Source: Comamonadaceae bacterium (GTDB lineage: Bacteria > Pseudomonadota > Gammaproteobacteria > Burkholderiales > Burkholderiaceae_C). From it: a DNA stretch of 64,000 bases. A program made the position numbers and the translations under genes. Shown in pieces: positions 8,335 through 17,366 of the stretch (its first letter is position 1; each line of letters begins with the position of its first letter). The notes beneath the pieces were generated by a model. That model was given only the letters and a program-made list of their open reading frames with translations. It did not search any database and was not told the DNA's origin. The DNA lies in NCBI GenBank assembly GCA_947478725.1, contig CANJWZ010000021.1, positions 1 through 64,000 of the forward strand, in the 5' to 3' direction.

Positions 8335-9747
8335 ATGACGCGCAAGATCATCCGAAACGGCCACATTGTCACTGCTGTAGACGACTATTTCGCCGACATC
8401 CTTATCGTTGACGGTCAGATCGACGCCATCGGGCGCAACCTCGCAGCTGGCGCTGACACGACTGTCATCGACGCAGTAGGTCTGCTGGTACTACCGGGCG
8501 GCGTCGATTGCCATACCCATATGGACAACACCTTTGGAGACTCGACAACCTGCGACAGTTTTGAGACGGGTACGCGTTCAGCCGCTTTTGGCGGGACGAC
8601 AACCATCGTTGACTTCGCTTTTCAGCGCCAGGGTGTCGGTGTTTTAGAGGCCATTGAAAGGGCCCGCACCAAAGGCGCTGCGGGCGCCTGCATCGACTAT
8701 GGATTTCACGTTATCGTGACAGGTGTTGACGCACAGGTGCTTGCGGACATGCAGCATGCGATTCGGCATGAAGGCATTTCGAGTTTCAAGATGTTCATGG
8801 CCTACCCGGGTTCGGTGATGGTTGATGATGCGGCGATCTTTCAGGCGATGCGCATGGTGGGGCAGCACGGCGGCATGATTGCCTTGCATGCGGAGAACGG
8901 CACCATCATCGATCTACTCATCAAGGAAGCCTTGGCCCAAGGTCATACGGCGCCCAAATACCATGCGCTCACCCGACCGGCCATCATGGAGGGCGAAGCC
9001 ACCCACCGGGGCATCAAGCTCGCAGAACTCGCACAGGCACCGGTTTACTTTGTGCATCTCTCAGCGAAAGAAGCCTTGAAGCATGTGGTCGAAGCCCGCG
9101 ATCTGGGCGTGCCTGTTTTTGCTGAAACATGCCCCCACTATCTTTTCTTTGACGACAGCGTTTACGACAGTGATGACTTTGACCTGGCGCGTTATGTCAT
9201 GAGCCCTCCATTGCGCTCCAAGGATTCGCAGAATGCTTTGTGGACGGCTTTGCGTACAGATGATCTGCAGTTGGTTTCTACTGATCACTGCCCATTCTGT
9301 ATGAAAGAAGGGCATCTTGGGCGTGTGAACCAGAAGCCTTTGGGTCGCAATGACTTTTCGAAAATACCCAATGGCGTCCCTGGGGTTGAAACACGAATGG
9401 CAACTCTTTATGACGGGGGTGTGCGCAGTGGCCGGATTTCCTTGAATCGGTTCGTTGAGTTGACCAGCACGACCCCTGCCAAGCTTTTTGGGCTGTTTCC
9501 CCAAAAGGGCACCATCGCTGTGGGCAGTGATGCCGATATTGTTTTGTTCGATCCCGGCGAGGAGCATGTGATCACGGCCAAGAATCAACATGGCAATTGC
9601 GATTTCACGCTATTTGAAGGCAAGAGAGTTACTGGAAAGGTGAGGCAAGTGATGCTGCGCGGTGAACTTATTGTCGATTCCGACCGATGGCTGGGCGAGG
9701 TCGGCGGTGGGCGCTTCGTGTTCAGGGGTGAGTCTGGCGGTTGGTAA
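8335..9747 (+). CDS. hydA: Dihydropyrimidinase / D-hydantoinase
   Basis: This 470-residue cyclic amidohydrolase opens six- or five-membered cyclic imides such as dihydropyrimidines and hydantoins. All expected metal ligands are visible: His60 and His62 (DCHTHMD), the carboxylated Lys152 (SFKMFMAYPG), His185 (ALHAENG), His241 (YFVHLSAKEAL) and Asp317 (STDHCPF). A good AGGAGGA-like site (TGGAGGAAATATTC) precedes the ATG. It lies 24 bases after the DHDPS-family gene. Together with the dehydrogenase this suggests the operon handles an N-cyclic compound, or a hydantoin-derived D-amino acid. Confidence 0.92.
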   Translation: MTRKIIRNGHIVTAVDDYFADILIVDGQIDAIGRNLAAGADTTVIDAVGLLVLPGGVDCHTHMDNTFGDSTTCDSFETGTRSAAFGGTTTIVDFAFQRQGVGVLEAIERARTKGAAGACIDYGFHVIVTGVDAQVLADMQHAIRHEGISSFKMFMAYPGSVMVDDAAIFQAMRMVGQHGGMIALHAENGTIIDLLIKEALAQGHTAPKYHALTRPAIMEGEATHRGIKLAELAQAPVYFVHLSAKEALKHVVEARDLGVPVFAETCPHYLFFDDSVYDSDDFDLARYVMSPPLRSKDSQNALWTALRTDDLQLVSTDHCPFCMKEGHLGRVNQKPLGRNDFSKIPNGVPGVETRMATLYDGGVRSGRISLNRFVELTSTTPAKLFGLFPQKGTIAVGSDADIVLFDPGEEHVITAKNQHGNCDFTLFEGKRVTGKVRQVMLRGELIVDSDRWLGEVGGGRFVFRGESGGW

Positions 9748-9753
9748 GCGCAA

Positions 9754-10008
9754 GTGCCTACCTATGACTACGCCTGCCCGACTTGCGGAGCCTTTGCAGC
9801 TCGCCAGTCCATGGCCTTGTATGACCAACCTTTGCCATGCCCGAATTGCGCTACACCATCTCCGCGTGCACTGAGCATTCCTTTGTCGCTAAGCCTAGGT
9901 CGCCCGGCGACCGGATCACGCTTTAGTGCCGACGCAGAAAATTCGGTGGGTATTGATACGGGTTATCAGCGGCTCAAGCATTCAAGGGCTTGTGCGTGTT
10001 GTCACTAG
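9754..10008 (+). CDS. FmdB-type zinc ribbon protein
   Basis: This 84-residue protein starts at a GTG six bases after the hydantoinase stop. It begins with the FmdB pattern PTYDYACPTCG and has two CxxC pairs (CPTC and CPNC) that form a zinc ribbon. FmdB proteins often accompany amidohydrolases such as formamidase and are thought to regulate or assist them, although their exact role is not settled. It ends the operon. Confidence 0.8.
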   Translation: MPTYDYACPTCGAFAARQSMALYDQPLPCPNCATPSPRALSIPLSLSLGRPATGSRFSADAENSVGIDTGYQRLKHSRACACCH

Positions 10009-10159
10009 AGGATGGTTGTTCATAGCGCAGGTTGAAGCTTTAACCGCATGCTTGATGTAAGCGTGCTTGACCAGTGTGTCCTCAGGTGAAAAATCGAATC
10101 CACCGAACTCGGTTCAGATCTGCCCAACCGATGAAAGCCTTGCTGAACCAGCCACCCTT

Positions 10160-11041
10160 TTATTTGGTTGAAAACCCTATCCTTCCGTGGAGCTCATCCA
10201 AAATCTTCAAGAACATAGACGCGCGATGGGTAAATGCATGCTGAGGGTCGGTCACCGCGCAAATTGGGTGACTAAATGTCGGGCTATCTGGCTGAACTCG
10301 AAGACCCTTCATTTGATCGCCCAAGTGCGTTGGCAGCAGCCCCTGATAGTTTCCCGTCGCTATAAACACACCAATAGCGTCAAGCCCTCCTGCTGCAGGC
10401 CCTCGCTTGTAGCCATGCATCGCAAGCGCCTGCTTCACGTAGGGATGCTGACGGAAAACTAGCGGTAATTTCGTAGAGCCCTGCTTTTTAATCAGGCTTG
10501 AGACATAAACGCGATGGGTCTCTTTATAAATCGGAAGATAGTTGAACTCAGTGTCCTCGAAGTACTTTCCACGAATAGCAATATCCACGCGATTCTCTCG
10601 CAATGCCTGATCAAGCTCTGTGAAGGTCATCACTGCGATCTCAGGTTTAACCTTCGGCGCGCGCAACTGCAGGAGTGCCAGCGCTTGCGGTAATTTGAAA
10701 TCCAAATGGGAGACAGCGTGCTCGCCAATACCGATTGATAGCGCACCAGAAAGGACCCCATGCACAGCATCGATTTCTGGCCGTATTCTTTCTAGGGATC
10801 GCAGTGCACTATTTGCGAACTTCAAAGCAACTTCGCCTTCTGGAGTCAAGCTAAAACCGGAAGGGCCGCGTTCACAAAGCCGGACTCCTAGTCGTTCCTC
10901 AACCTCTCGAACGTGCCGGCTGATAGATGCCTTGGACATGAGCAACTCTTTCTCTGAAGCTGCAAAGCCACCCGCTCGCGCAACGCTACAAAAAACCCTT
11001 AGAGAGCGTAAATCTCTCTCATCGAAGTCTAGTTTGACCAT
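10160..11041 (-). CDS. LysR-family transcriptional regulator
   Basis: This 293-residue regulator has an N-terminal winged HTH (LRSLRVFCSVARAGGFAASE, then SKASISRHVREVEERLG) and a C-terminal periplasmic-binding-like effector domain. It is divergent from the ureohydrolase operon starting at 11192. The 150-base gap between them is AT-rich and contains a run of A and T tracts around 11120-11137. LysR proteins usually activate the divergent operon when a pathway compound binds, so the ureohydrolase-ABC operon is its probable target. Confidence 0.9.
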   Translation of the reverse strand: MVKLDFDERDLRSLRVFCSVARAGGFAASEKELLMSKASISRHVREVEERLGVRLCERGPSGFSLTPEGEVALKFANSALRSLERIRPEIDAVHGVLSGALSIGIGEHAVSHLDFKLPQALALLQLRAPKVKPEIAVMTFTELDQALRENRVDIAIRGKYFEDTEFNYLPIYKETHRVYVSSLIKKQGSTKLPLVFRQHPYVKQALAMHGYKRGPAAGGLDAIGVFIATGNYQGLLPTHLGDQMKGLRVQPDSPTFSHPICAVTDPQHAFTHRASMFLKILDELHGRIGFSTK

Positions 11042-11191
11042 GAATTTAAAAGCTTACATATGGTTAGCGAACGGACTAGTGTCACCGAAAAGGTCTTATT
11101 TTATGAAACCTCACTGACAAAAAAATCATTTTTTGATTGGCATGCATTTCTATAAAGTGCAAAAAAGCAAATAAGAAAGCATCGTTAAACC

Positions 11192-12187
11192 ATGGAAAAA
11201 CTTACGGCTCCGCCACGTTCTGGACACAAAACTTTGCTCTATTCGGAGTTGGTCACTGAACTGGAAGGTATCCAAGCGGATATCGCTATTCTTGGAATGC
11301 CCTTTGGCTCAGCATACAGCCCGCGTGGCTTTACTTGTGATCAGACTAATGCGCCACAAGCGATTCGTGACGTGACAGACCGAATCGTTCGTGCGCCAGA
11401 ACATTACGATTTCGACATTGATGGCCCTATGCTGCAGGGACGCAAAGATGTGCGGTTTGTAGACTGCGGAGATGTGATGCCCGACTTGACTAAACCGGGT
11501 GATCACTTTCGAAAAGCCGAACTGGCAATACGGCACATCCTTAAAGGCGGGGGATTGCCAATAGTGCTAGGCGGTGACCATGGAATTACAAACCCCATCC
11601 TTCGCGCCTTTGACACGGTCGGTCCGATCACGCTTGTGCATGTTGATGCGCACCTCGACTGGCGCGACGAGGTTAACGGCGTACGTGACGGCTTGTCAAG
11701 CCCAATACGCCGAGCTTCAGAGCTTCCCTTTGTTAAGGCAATCGTTCAAATCGGGCTACGTTCCCAAGGCAGTGGGCGTCCTGCCGATTACCAGGATGCT
11801 GTGAACTATGGAGCACAGCTGATAACCGCATATGAGTTGCACCAAGTTGGAATGCAAGCCGTACTGGACCGTATCCCAGCTGGGGGGAGCTACTACCTGA
11901 CTATCGATGCGGATGGGCTCGACCCAACCATCATGCCTGCCGTCGATGGCCCAGCCCCGGGCGGCGTAACTTTTGTTCAAGCGCGGGAATTGATACACGG
12001 GCTGGTGAAAAAAGGCCGCGTTGTTGGTATGGACATCGTTGAAATTCAGCCTTCAAAAGACACTGCAACAAAACTAACTTGCGTCACTGCTGGACGTCTG
12101 ATTGTCAACCTGATTGGCAGCGCAATAAAGGCTGGCTATTTCGACAAAAAACCGGACCGTCAGACTCAGGCCGCATCAACTCTTTGA
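11192..12187 (+). CDS. Ureohydrolase (arginase/agmatinase) family protein
   Basis: This is a 331-residue dinuclear-manganese hydrolase that cleaves guanidino compounds to urea plus an amine. The metal ligands are present: His130 (GGDHG), Asp152, His154 and Asp156 (DAHLD), Asp239 and Asp241 (DADGLDP). The usual agmatinase/arginase motif with a catalytic His after the second metal loop (HGT or HGQ) is altered to RDGLSSPIRRA near residue 165-175, which marks a divergent clade whose substrate I cannot name. It heads an operon with a Rid protein and a polar amino acid ABC importer. A guanidino acid taken up by that importer is the likely substrate. Confidence 0.85.
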   Translation: MEKLTAPPRSGHKTLLYSELVTELEGIQADIAILGMPFGSAYSPRGFTCDQTNAPQAIRDVTDRIVRAPEHYDFDIDGPMLQGRKDVRFVDCGDVMPDLTKPGDHFRKAELAIRHILKGGGLPIVLGGDHGITNPILRAFDTVGPITLVHVDAHLDWRDEVNGVRDGLSSPIRRASELPFVKAIVQIGLRSQGSGRPADYQDAVNYGAQLITAYELHQVGMQAVLDRIPAGGSYYLTIDADGLDPTIMPAVDGPAPGGVTFVQARELIHGLVKKGRVVGMDIVEIQPSKDTATKLTCVTAGRLIVNLIGSAIKAGYFDKKPDRQTQAASTL

Positions 12188-12218
12188 ACCCCAGCTCAAA
12201 TTAACAATCAAACACCCA

Positions 12219-12632
12219 ATGGAACACACTCGCATCCGCACATTCAACACCAAAGACACCTATCCGGAGCAGTCAATCAGCAACGATCTTTGCCAGGCCG
12301 TTGTTGCGCGCGGACAAATGGTTTTTTTGCGTGGTCAGATCGGCCAGGACCTTGATACATCCGAAAGCGTCTGCATCGGTGACGTAGGCGGTCAGACCGA
12401 ACAGGCAATGAAGAATATCGACATGCTAATGAAAGAAGCAGGTGGAAATCTCCAACATATCTGCAAGCTGACCATCTATATTTCGGACCCTCGGTATCGC
12501 GAAGATGTTTACCGCGTTGTCGGCAAATGGCTTAAAGGTGTTTACCCGGTTTCAACAGGCATTGTGGTTTCAGCGTTTGCGCGGCCCGAGTACCTTGTGG
12601 AAGTTGATGCAACTGCAGTCATACCGGATTGA
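12219..12632 (+). CDS. RidA/YjgF/Rid-family protein
   Basis: This is a 137-residue protein of the Rid fold, recognised from the MVFLRGQIG strand, the QTEQAMKNI helix, the ICKLTIYISD strand and the VEVDATAVI end. Archetypal RidA proteins deaminate reactive enamines/imines using an Arg in the sixth strand region. At that position this protein has STGIVV with no Arg, so it belongs to a non-archetypal Rid group without assured deaminase activity. It lies 31 bases after the ureohydrolase and likely acts in the same pathway. Confidence 0.85.
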   Translation: MEHTRIRTFNTKDTYPEQSISNDLCQAVVARGQMVFLRGQIGQDLDTSESVCIGDVGGQTEQAMKNIDMLMKEAGGNLQHICKLTIYISDPRYREDVYRVVGKWLKGVYPVSTGIVVSAFARPEYLVEVDATAVIPD

Positions 12633-12828
12633 TCAACTGTGTTGAAAACCCACCACTTTTAAAAATATAGACATCCCAAAAGCAATTCTGAACTTTGACT
12701 TTTTTGGCTACCGCATTCAGACAAAAAGTTAGGGGAGGGTGTTGCAAATAACGAGTTGTTTATGGCTTAGTAATAAAAGTTAAGACCACGTCATTTTCCT
12801 GCTACCTAAACCTTTAGAAAGAACCACT

Positions 12829-13617
12829 ATGAACCGCAGAACTTCCGTACTTTCAGCCTTTGCAATGCTGTGTACATTGCTGTCATCTAATGCTTTCGCT
12901 GCTGATGAAGCACTGGCCAATATTCTTGCACGCAAGACAATTCGTGTTGCAGTTCCGCAGGACTATCCTCCTTACGGTTTTGTTGGTACAGATATGGCTC
13001 CGAAGGGGTATGACATTGAAATGGCGGGGCTCATTGCTACAAAGCTGGGTGTCAAACTTGAACTTGTGCCGGTCACAGGACCAAACCGCGTGGCCTACTT
13101 GCAAACACAAAAGGCTGACTTGACGATTTCATCCCTAGGAAAAACACCTGAGCGAGAAAAGGTTATCGACTATAGCGTTGCTTACGCCCCTTTCTTTGAT
13201 GCAATTTTCGGCGGTAAGGCGGTACCAGCAAAAACTTTTGCCGAGCTCACTGGTAAGACCATCTCGGTTACTCGTGGTTCGATGCAGGACGAAGAACTGC
13301 AGCGCTTGGCGCCAGGCGCAGTTGTGAAGCGGTTTGAAGACAACAACGCTACGCTAGCTGCCTTCCTGTCGGGTCAGACCCAAATGTTTGCAACTGGAAC
13401 AGCTGTTGCCGCTGCTATCATGCAAAAAAATCCGAACCTGAGCCTTGAGCTCAAAGTTATCTTGGCAAATGCCCCTTGTTATGTCGGCGTTCCAAAAGGG
13501 GAGTCCAAGTTGCTCGCGAGAATCAACCAGATCATTCTTGAAGCTAAGAAGACTGGCGTGCTGGACGAAATTTCGCAGCGCTGGCTTGGTGCTCCTGCAG
13601 GCGTTTTACCAGAATAA
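12829..13617 (+). CDS. Amino acid ABC transporter, periplasmic binding protein (SBP family 3)
   Basis: This 262-residue protein has a clear signal peptide (first 24 residues, ending NAFAA) followed by a family 3 solute-binding domain: VAVPQDYPPYGF, GYDIEMAGLIATKLG and ISSLGKTPEREKVIDYS. The binding pocket motif GKTPER is a variant of the usual SALTITPER loop. It is separated from the Rid gene by about 195 bases, so it may have its own promoter. The matching permeases and ATPase follow after the MmgE/PrpD gene. Confidence 0.92.
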   Translation: MNRRTSVLSAFAMLCTLLSSNAFAADEALANILARKTIRVAVPQDYPPYGFVGTDMAPKGYDIEMAGLIATKLGVKLELVPVTGPNRVAYLQTQKADLTISSLGKTPEREKVIDYSVAYAPFFDAIFGGKAVPAKTFAELTGKTISVTRGSMQDEELQRLAPGAVVKRFEDNNATLAAFLSGQTQMFATGTAVAAAIMQKNPNLSLELKVILANAPCYVGVPKGESKLLARINQIILEAKKTGVLDEISQRWLGAPAGVLPE

Positions 13618-13687
13618 ATTCTTGCTCGCATTTGCGCCCTATTCGCAGACCTACGCCTTGTTTTTTTAAGCAACACATCTACTTTGG

Positions 13688-13741
13688 TTACCTCCTCATC
13701 GATTCCTTAAGTTGGGATTGTCGTTCGGTTGGGGGAGGTAA
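13688..13741 (+). promoter_or_regulatory. Possible Shine-Dalgarno-sequestering hairpin before mmgE/prpD-like gene
   Basis: TTACCTCC at 13688-13695 is exactly complementary to GGAGGTAA at 13734-13741, which is the ribosome binding site of the next gene (ATG at 13748). In mRNA the two could pair across a 38-base loop and hide the site. This is seen directly in the sequence; a regulatory function is inference. Confidence 0.35.
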
Positions 13742-13747
13742 TCCAGA

Positions 13748-15136
13748 ATGAAGTTTATGGACTATCAGCTTTCAGTAACACAGCATCTTGCTCAGTGGGC
13801 TTTGAGTTTAAAAGCAGCTCAAGTGCCCGAATTGATTCGACAACGCTCGCAGACAAGTTTTTTGGATACTGTTGGTGTGGCAATCGCAGGATCGAAAACG
13901 CGAGTTGGCGCATTAGCTAAAAAGATCGGGCTACAAGGAGATCCCAGCGGCTCCTCGACCGTATTTTGTGGTGCAGCACGCTCCACAGCTACAGCAGCAG
14001 CATTCATCAATGGCACATGTGCACATGCACTTGATTTTGACGACAACTGTTACGCAGGCGTAGTGCACGGTTCAGCGGTCATCGTACCGGCCTCTCTTGC
14101 AATTGCGCAATTAGTTAACGCCACTGGTCAGGAAATGCTCACAGCATTTATAGCTGGTTCTGAGTGTGAATATGCTTTAGGCGCTGCATCTCAAAACGTG
14201 CTCTATGCAAAAGGTTGGTGGACCACCGGCGTTTTGGGCCCGATCGGTGCGGCTGTAGCGGCATCGTGCTTGCTCAAGCTGGATGTCAATCAAATGACTT
14301 CAGCTCTTGGACTCGCAATTTCTGGGACGGGCGGTAGCAAAGCGTGTTTTGGCTCAGATGCAAAGCCGCTTCTGGCGGGTCGCGCATCTGAAGCCGGCGT
14401 TGTTTGTGCCTTGATGGCCATGCAAGGTGCAACCGGACCAATTCAGGCTGTTGAGTCTCCAAACGGATTGATCAATCTTTTCAACCAAGGCACCTTTGAC
14501 AACGCCTCAATTCACCGATTAGGAAAGTCATGGTTTGCACAATCGCCGGGAGTAGACATAAAACGCATCCCGGTCTGCTTGTCATCGCACGCAGCAATCG
14601 ACGCAGTGCTTGAACTTGTTCTCACAAATAAAATCAGCCTTGATCTTATTGACGCCATCACATGTGATGTTCCACCGATGGTGCGCCGTAATCTGGTGTA
14701 CGACCAACCGCAGACAGTGCAACAAAGTCAGTTCAGCATGCCCTTCGCAATGGCTGTCTCACTGCTCTATGGCACCCTGACATTGGCTCACCTCAACGAA
14801 ACCCTTCTTGAAGACAGAGCATTGACCGCGCTGATGTCCCGTGTGCACATGACCACCAGTTCACTTTGGGATGACAAGAGATTGTCTAAGGATGCGCCCG
14901 AAGGCGCTGGCGTAGAGGTGCTACTAACGAACGGTCAAGCCTTTCAAAGTTTTCGCGCACAACCCCGTGGATCAGTCGAATTTCCATTAACGTTAGACGA
15001 AATTAAAAAGAAGTTTTTTGGCTGCGTCGAGCCAGTATTAGGCTATGAAAAAACACAGGCTCTATTCACCACACTAGGGATTCTTGACGGGCAGGAAAAA
15101 GTCCGGAATCTATTTGACGGCCTTGGATGGACATGA
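13748..15136 (+). CDS. MmgE/PrpD-family protein
   Basis: This 462-residue cytoplasmic protein belongs to the family of 2-methylcitrate dehydratase and cis-aconitate decarboxylase. The family signature NGTCAHALDFDDN followed by GVVHGS is at residues about 88-110. The helical domain and the C-terminal lid region are of normal length. The start is fixed by GGAGG nine bases before the ATG. Its position between the binding protein and the permeases of an importer suggests that it dehydrates, decarboxylates or isomerises an imported acid or a product of it. The actual reaction cannot be read from the sequence. Confidence 0.85.
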   Translation: MKFMDYQLSVTQHLAQWALSLKAAQVPELIRQRSQTSFLDTVGVAIAGSKTRVGALAKKIGLQGDPSGSSTVFCGAARSTATAAAFINGTCAHALDFDDNCYAGVVHGSAVIVPASLAIAQLVNATGQEMLTAFIAGSECEYALGAASQNVLYAKGWWTTGVLGPIGAAVAASCLLKLDVNQMTSALGLAISGTGGSKACFGSDAKPLLAGRASEAGVVCALMAMQGATGPIQAVESPNGLINLFNQGTFDNASIHRLGKSWFAQSPGVDIKRIPVCLSSHAAIDAVLELVLTNKISLDLIDAITCDVPPMVRRNLVYDQPQTVQQSQFSMPFAMAVSLLYGTLTLAHLNETLLEDRALTALMSRVHMTTSSLWDDKRLSKDAPEGAGVEVLLTNGQAFQSFRAQPRGSVEFPLTLDEIKKKFFGCVEPVLGYEKTQALFTTLGILDGQEKVRNLFDGLGWT

Positions 15137-15223
15137 CGAACGTATCAACCCAATCAAGTCAGCCATACCCTCGCGAGCATTTATTTCTGTCATTTCACCT
15201 CATCAGCTGGCACACAAGGCATC

Positions 15224-15892
15224 ATGAAAGTATTAGATTTCTCTGACGTCATCATGGCTTGGCCGTTATTTGTAAGCGGGTTTTTTTTGACCTGCCTGCT
15301 CACCATTGCAAGTTGTTTTCTTGGAACATTACTTGGCACGGTCTGCGCATGGATTCGCCTCCAAGGCCCATTTTTGTTGAAGGTAATCGTGGGCGCTTAT
15401 GTCGAGCTCTTTCGGAACACCCCATTCATCATCCAGATTTTTTTCATTTTTTTTGGATTGGCCTCTGCAGGCTTCAAGATGGGCGCGATCGTAGCGAGCC
15501 TAGTCGCTTTAACTCTAAACCTAGGTGCTTATGCTTGTGAAATAGTACGTGCTGGTATTCAAGCGACACCCAAAGGGCAGTTAGAGGCGGCCCAATCACT
15601 GGCTCTTAATCGCTGGCAGATATTCACTCGTGTCATGGTCGCTCCTGGACTCGCGCGGGTCTGGCCGGCTCTGGTGAGCCAATTAGTCATCATGATGCTG
15701 GCAACTTCCGTGTGTAGCCAAATATCCGCCGAAGAGATTTCTTACTCTGCTAACTTTGTAGCCGGGAAAACCTTTCGAAGCTTTGAATCTTTCATGATTG
15801 TTACTGCTTGCTATCTCGTTATTGCAATATTTTTTCGAAAATTGCTATTCTGGGTTGGCCCACGCTTCATATTTGGTCGGATCAAATTCTGA
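15224..15892 (+). CDS. Polar amino acid ABC transporter, permease
   Basis: This 222-residue HisMQ-type permease has about five hydrophobic segments and an EAA loop (AGIQATPKGQLEAAQSLALN). An AAGGCATC site precedes the ATG. It lies 10 bases before the second permease gene and is part of the importer whose binding protein is at 12829. Confidence 0.9.
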   Translation: MKVLDFSDVIMAWPLFVSGFFLTCLLTIASCFLGTLLGTVCAWIRLQGPFLLKVIVGAYVELFRNTPFIIQIFFIFFGLASAGFKMGAIVASLVALTLNLGAYACEIVRAGIQATPKGQLEAAQSLALNRWQIFTRVMVAPGLARVWPALVSQLVIMMLATSVCSQISAEEISYSANFVAGKTFRSFESFMIVTACYLVIAIFFRKLLFWVGPRFIFGRIKF

Positions 15893-15902
15893 AAGAACAA
15901 GA

Positions 15903-16553
15903 ATGAGTAGCTTTTCAACCTGGGATGTCGTTCGTAATCTTTTGTTATCGCTACCTTGGACACTTTTCCTCTCAGCAATAGCTTTCTTTGGCGGCATTGT
16001 TCTCGGTTTTTTTCTACTGATAATGCGCATCATGCGCCCCGACAGCTTAGGTCGATTCATCACTTGGTACGTACAGCTATTTCAAGGTACACCACTATTG
16101 ATGCAACTCTTTTTGACCTACTTTGGTCTGGCATTATTTGGCTTCAATCCGTCCCCGCTTCTGGCTGCAACGCTCTGCCTATCCTTTTATGCGAGTGCAT
16201 TTCTGACAGAGGCATGGTACGGCTGTGTGATCTCAATCCCCAGAGGACAGTGGGAAGCATCCAGCAGTCTGGCGCTTAACTTGCGCGAGCAGTTGCGTTA
16301 TGTGATTTTCCCCCAAGCCTTACGCATATCAGTTCCCCCAACTGTTGGGTTGCTGGTACAAATCATAAAAAATACCTCCCTTGCATCTGTTATTGGTTTT
16401 GTTGAATTGACAAGGACAGGGCAGATTATTACCAATGTAACGTATGACCCTTTTTTCGTTTATGGCATGGTCGCATTGTTATATTTCGCACTTTGTTTTC
16501 CATTCTCATTGTGGGGCCGTACGCTGGAGCGAAAATTTAATGTCGTGCACTAA
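15903..16553 (+). CDS. Polar amino acid ABC transporter, permease
   Basis: This is the second permease of the importer. I start it at the ATG at 15903, ten bases after the stop of the preceding permease; the open frame extends further upstream but only inside the other gene. About five membrane segments follow the MSSFSTWDVVRNLL start, with an EAA loop in the CVISIPRGQWEASSSLALN region. The predicted length, 216 residues, is normal. Confidence 0.88.
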   Translation: MSSFSTWDVVRNLLLSLPWTLFLSAIAFFGGIVLGFFLLIMRIMRPDSLGRFITWYVQLFQGTPLLMQLFLTYFGLALFGFNPSPLLAATLCLSFYASAFLTEAWYGCVISIPRGQWEASSSLALNLREQLRYVIFPQALRISVPPTVGLLVQIIKNTSLASVIGFVELTRTGQIITNVTYDPFFVYGMVALLYFALCFPFSLWGRTLERKFNVVH

Positions 16554-16562
16554 AGACCTGTT

Positions 16563-17324
16563 ATGAAAAATCATTCATCCAGTTTTGTAGAGATCCGTGG
16601 GCTACAGAAAAGCTTCGGCTCTGTTCAGGTTCTTAAGGGCATTGATTTGTCAGTCGAGCGCAAAGAGGTCGTTTGCATCATTGGCAAGAGTGGGTCTGGC
16701 AAGAGCACATTGCTGAGGTGTATCAACGGACTGGAGGAGTTCCAGTCTGGCGAATTGCTTGTCGATGGAATGCCGGTCAAAAGCTCAGATGCCAACGCAA
16801 TGCGCGCTTTACGTCAAAAAGTCGGTATGGTGTTTCAGAGTTTCAACCTGTTTCCAGCAATGAGTGTTGGGAAAAACATAATGCTAGCTCCTCAGTTGGT
16901 GAAGAATATGCCGCCAGAGGATGCCAAAGTACTTGCAGAGAAGCTGCTTAAGCGTGTTGGCTTAGCTGAAAAATTCGACAGCTTTCCACATGAACTGTCG
17001 GGTGGCCAGCAGCAACGGGTGGCGATTGCGCGGGCTTTGGCCATGAACCCCGAGGTGATCCTCTGTGATGAAATAACCTCGGCCCTTGATCCTGAGTTGG
17101 TCGGTGAGGTTCTTCAAGTGATAGAAGCTTTGGCAAAGGATGGCGTGACGTTGATTATCGTCACACATGAGATGAATTTCGCCCGAAAAGTTTGTGACCG
17201 AGTTGTTTTCATGCACCAAGGTTTTGTTCACGAAGTTGGTACAGCAGAAGAAATTTTCACATCGCCTAAAACTCCCGAGTTGAGAAGTTTCATATCTGTC
17301 AATAACGCAAGCCTTTCGGAGTAA
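16563..17324 (+). CDS. Polar amino acid ABC transporter, ATP-binding protein
   Basis: This 253-residue ATPase has Walker A (GKSGSGKST), Q-loop (VFQSFNLF), signature (LSGGQQQRVAIARAL), Walker B (VILCDEITSALDP) and the switch His (IVTHEM). It completes the importer. It is the last gene of the operon and is convergent with the ferredoxin gene 43 bases downstream. The whole operon from 11192 to here is noticeably richer in A and T than the clusters on either side. Confidence 0.93.
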   Translation: MKNHSSSFVEIRGLQKSFGSVQVLKGIDLSVERKEVVCIIGKSGSGKSTLLRCINGLEEFQSGELLVDGMPVKSSDANAMRALRQKVGMVFQSFNLFPAMSVGKNIMLAPQLVKNMPPEDAKVLAEKLLKRVGLAEKFDSFPHELSGGQQQRVAIARALAMNPEVILCDEITSALDPELVGEVLQVIEALAKDGVTLIIVTHEMNFARKVCDRVVFMHQGFVHEVGTAEEIFTSPKTPELRSFISVNNASLSE

Positions 17325-17366
17325 AAATGTGCAAATCGGACCTAGCGGCGCTTCAAATACCGCTGG

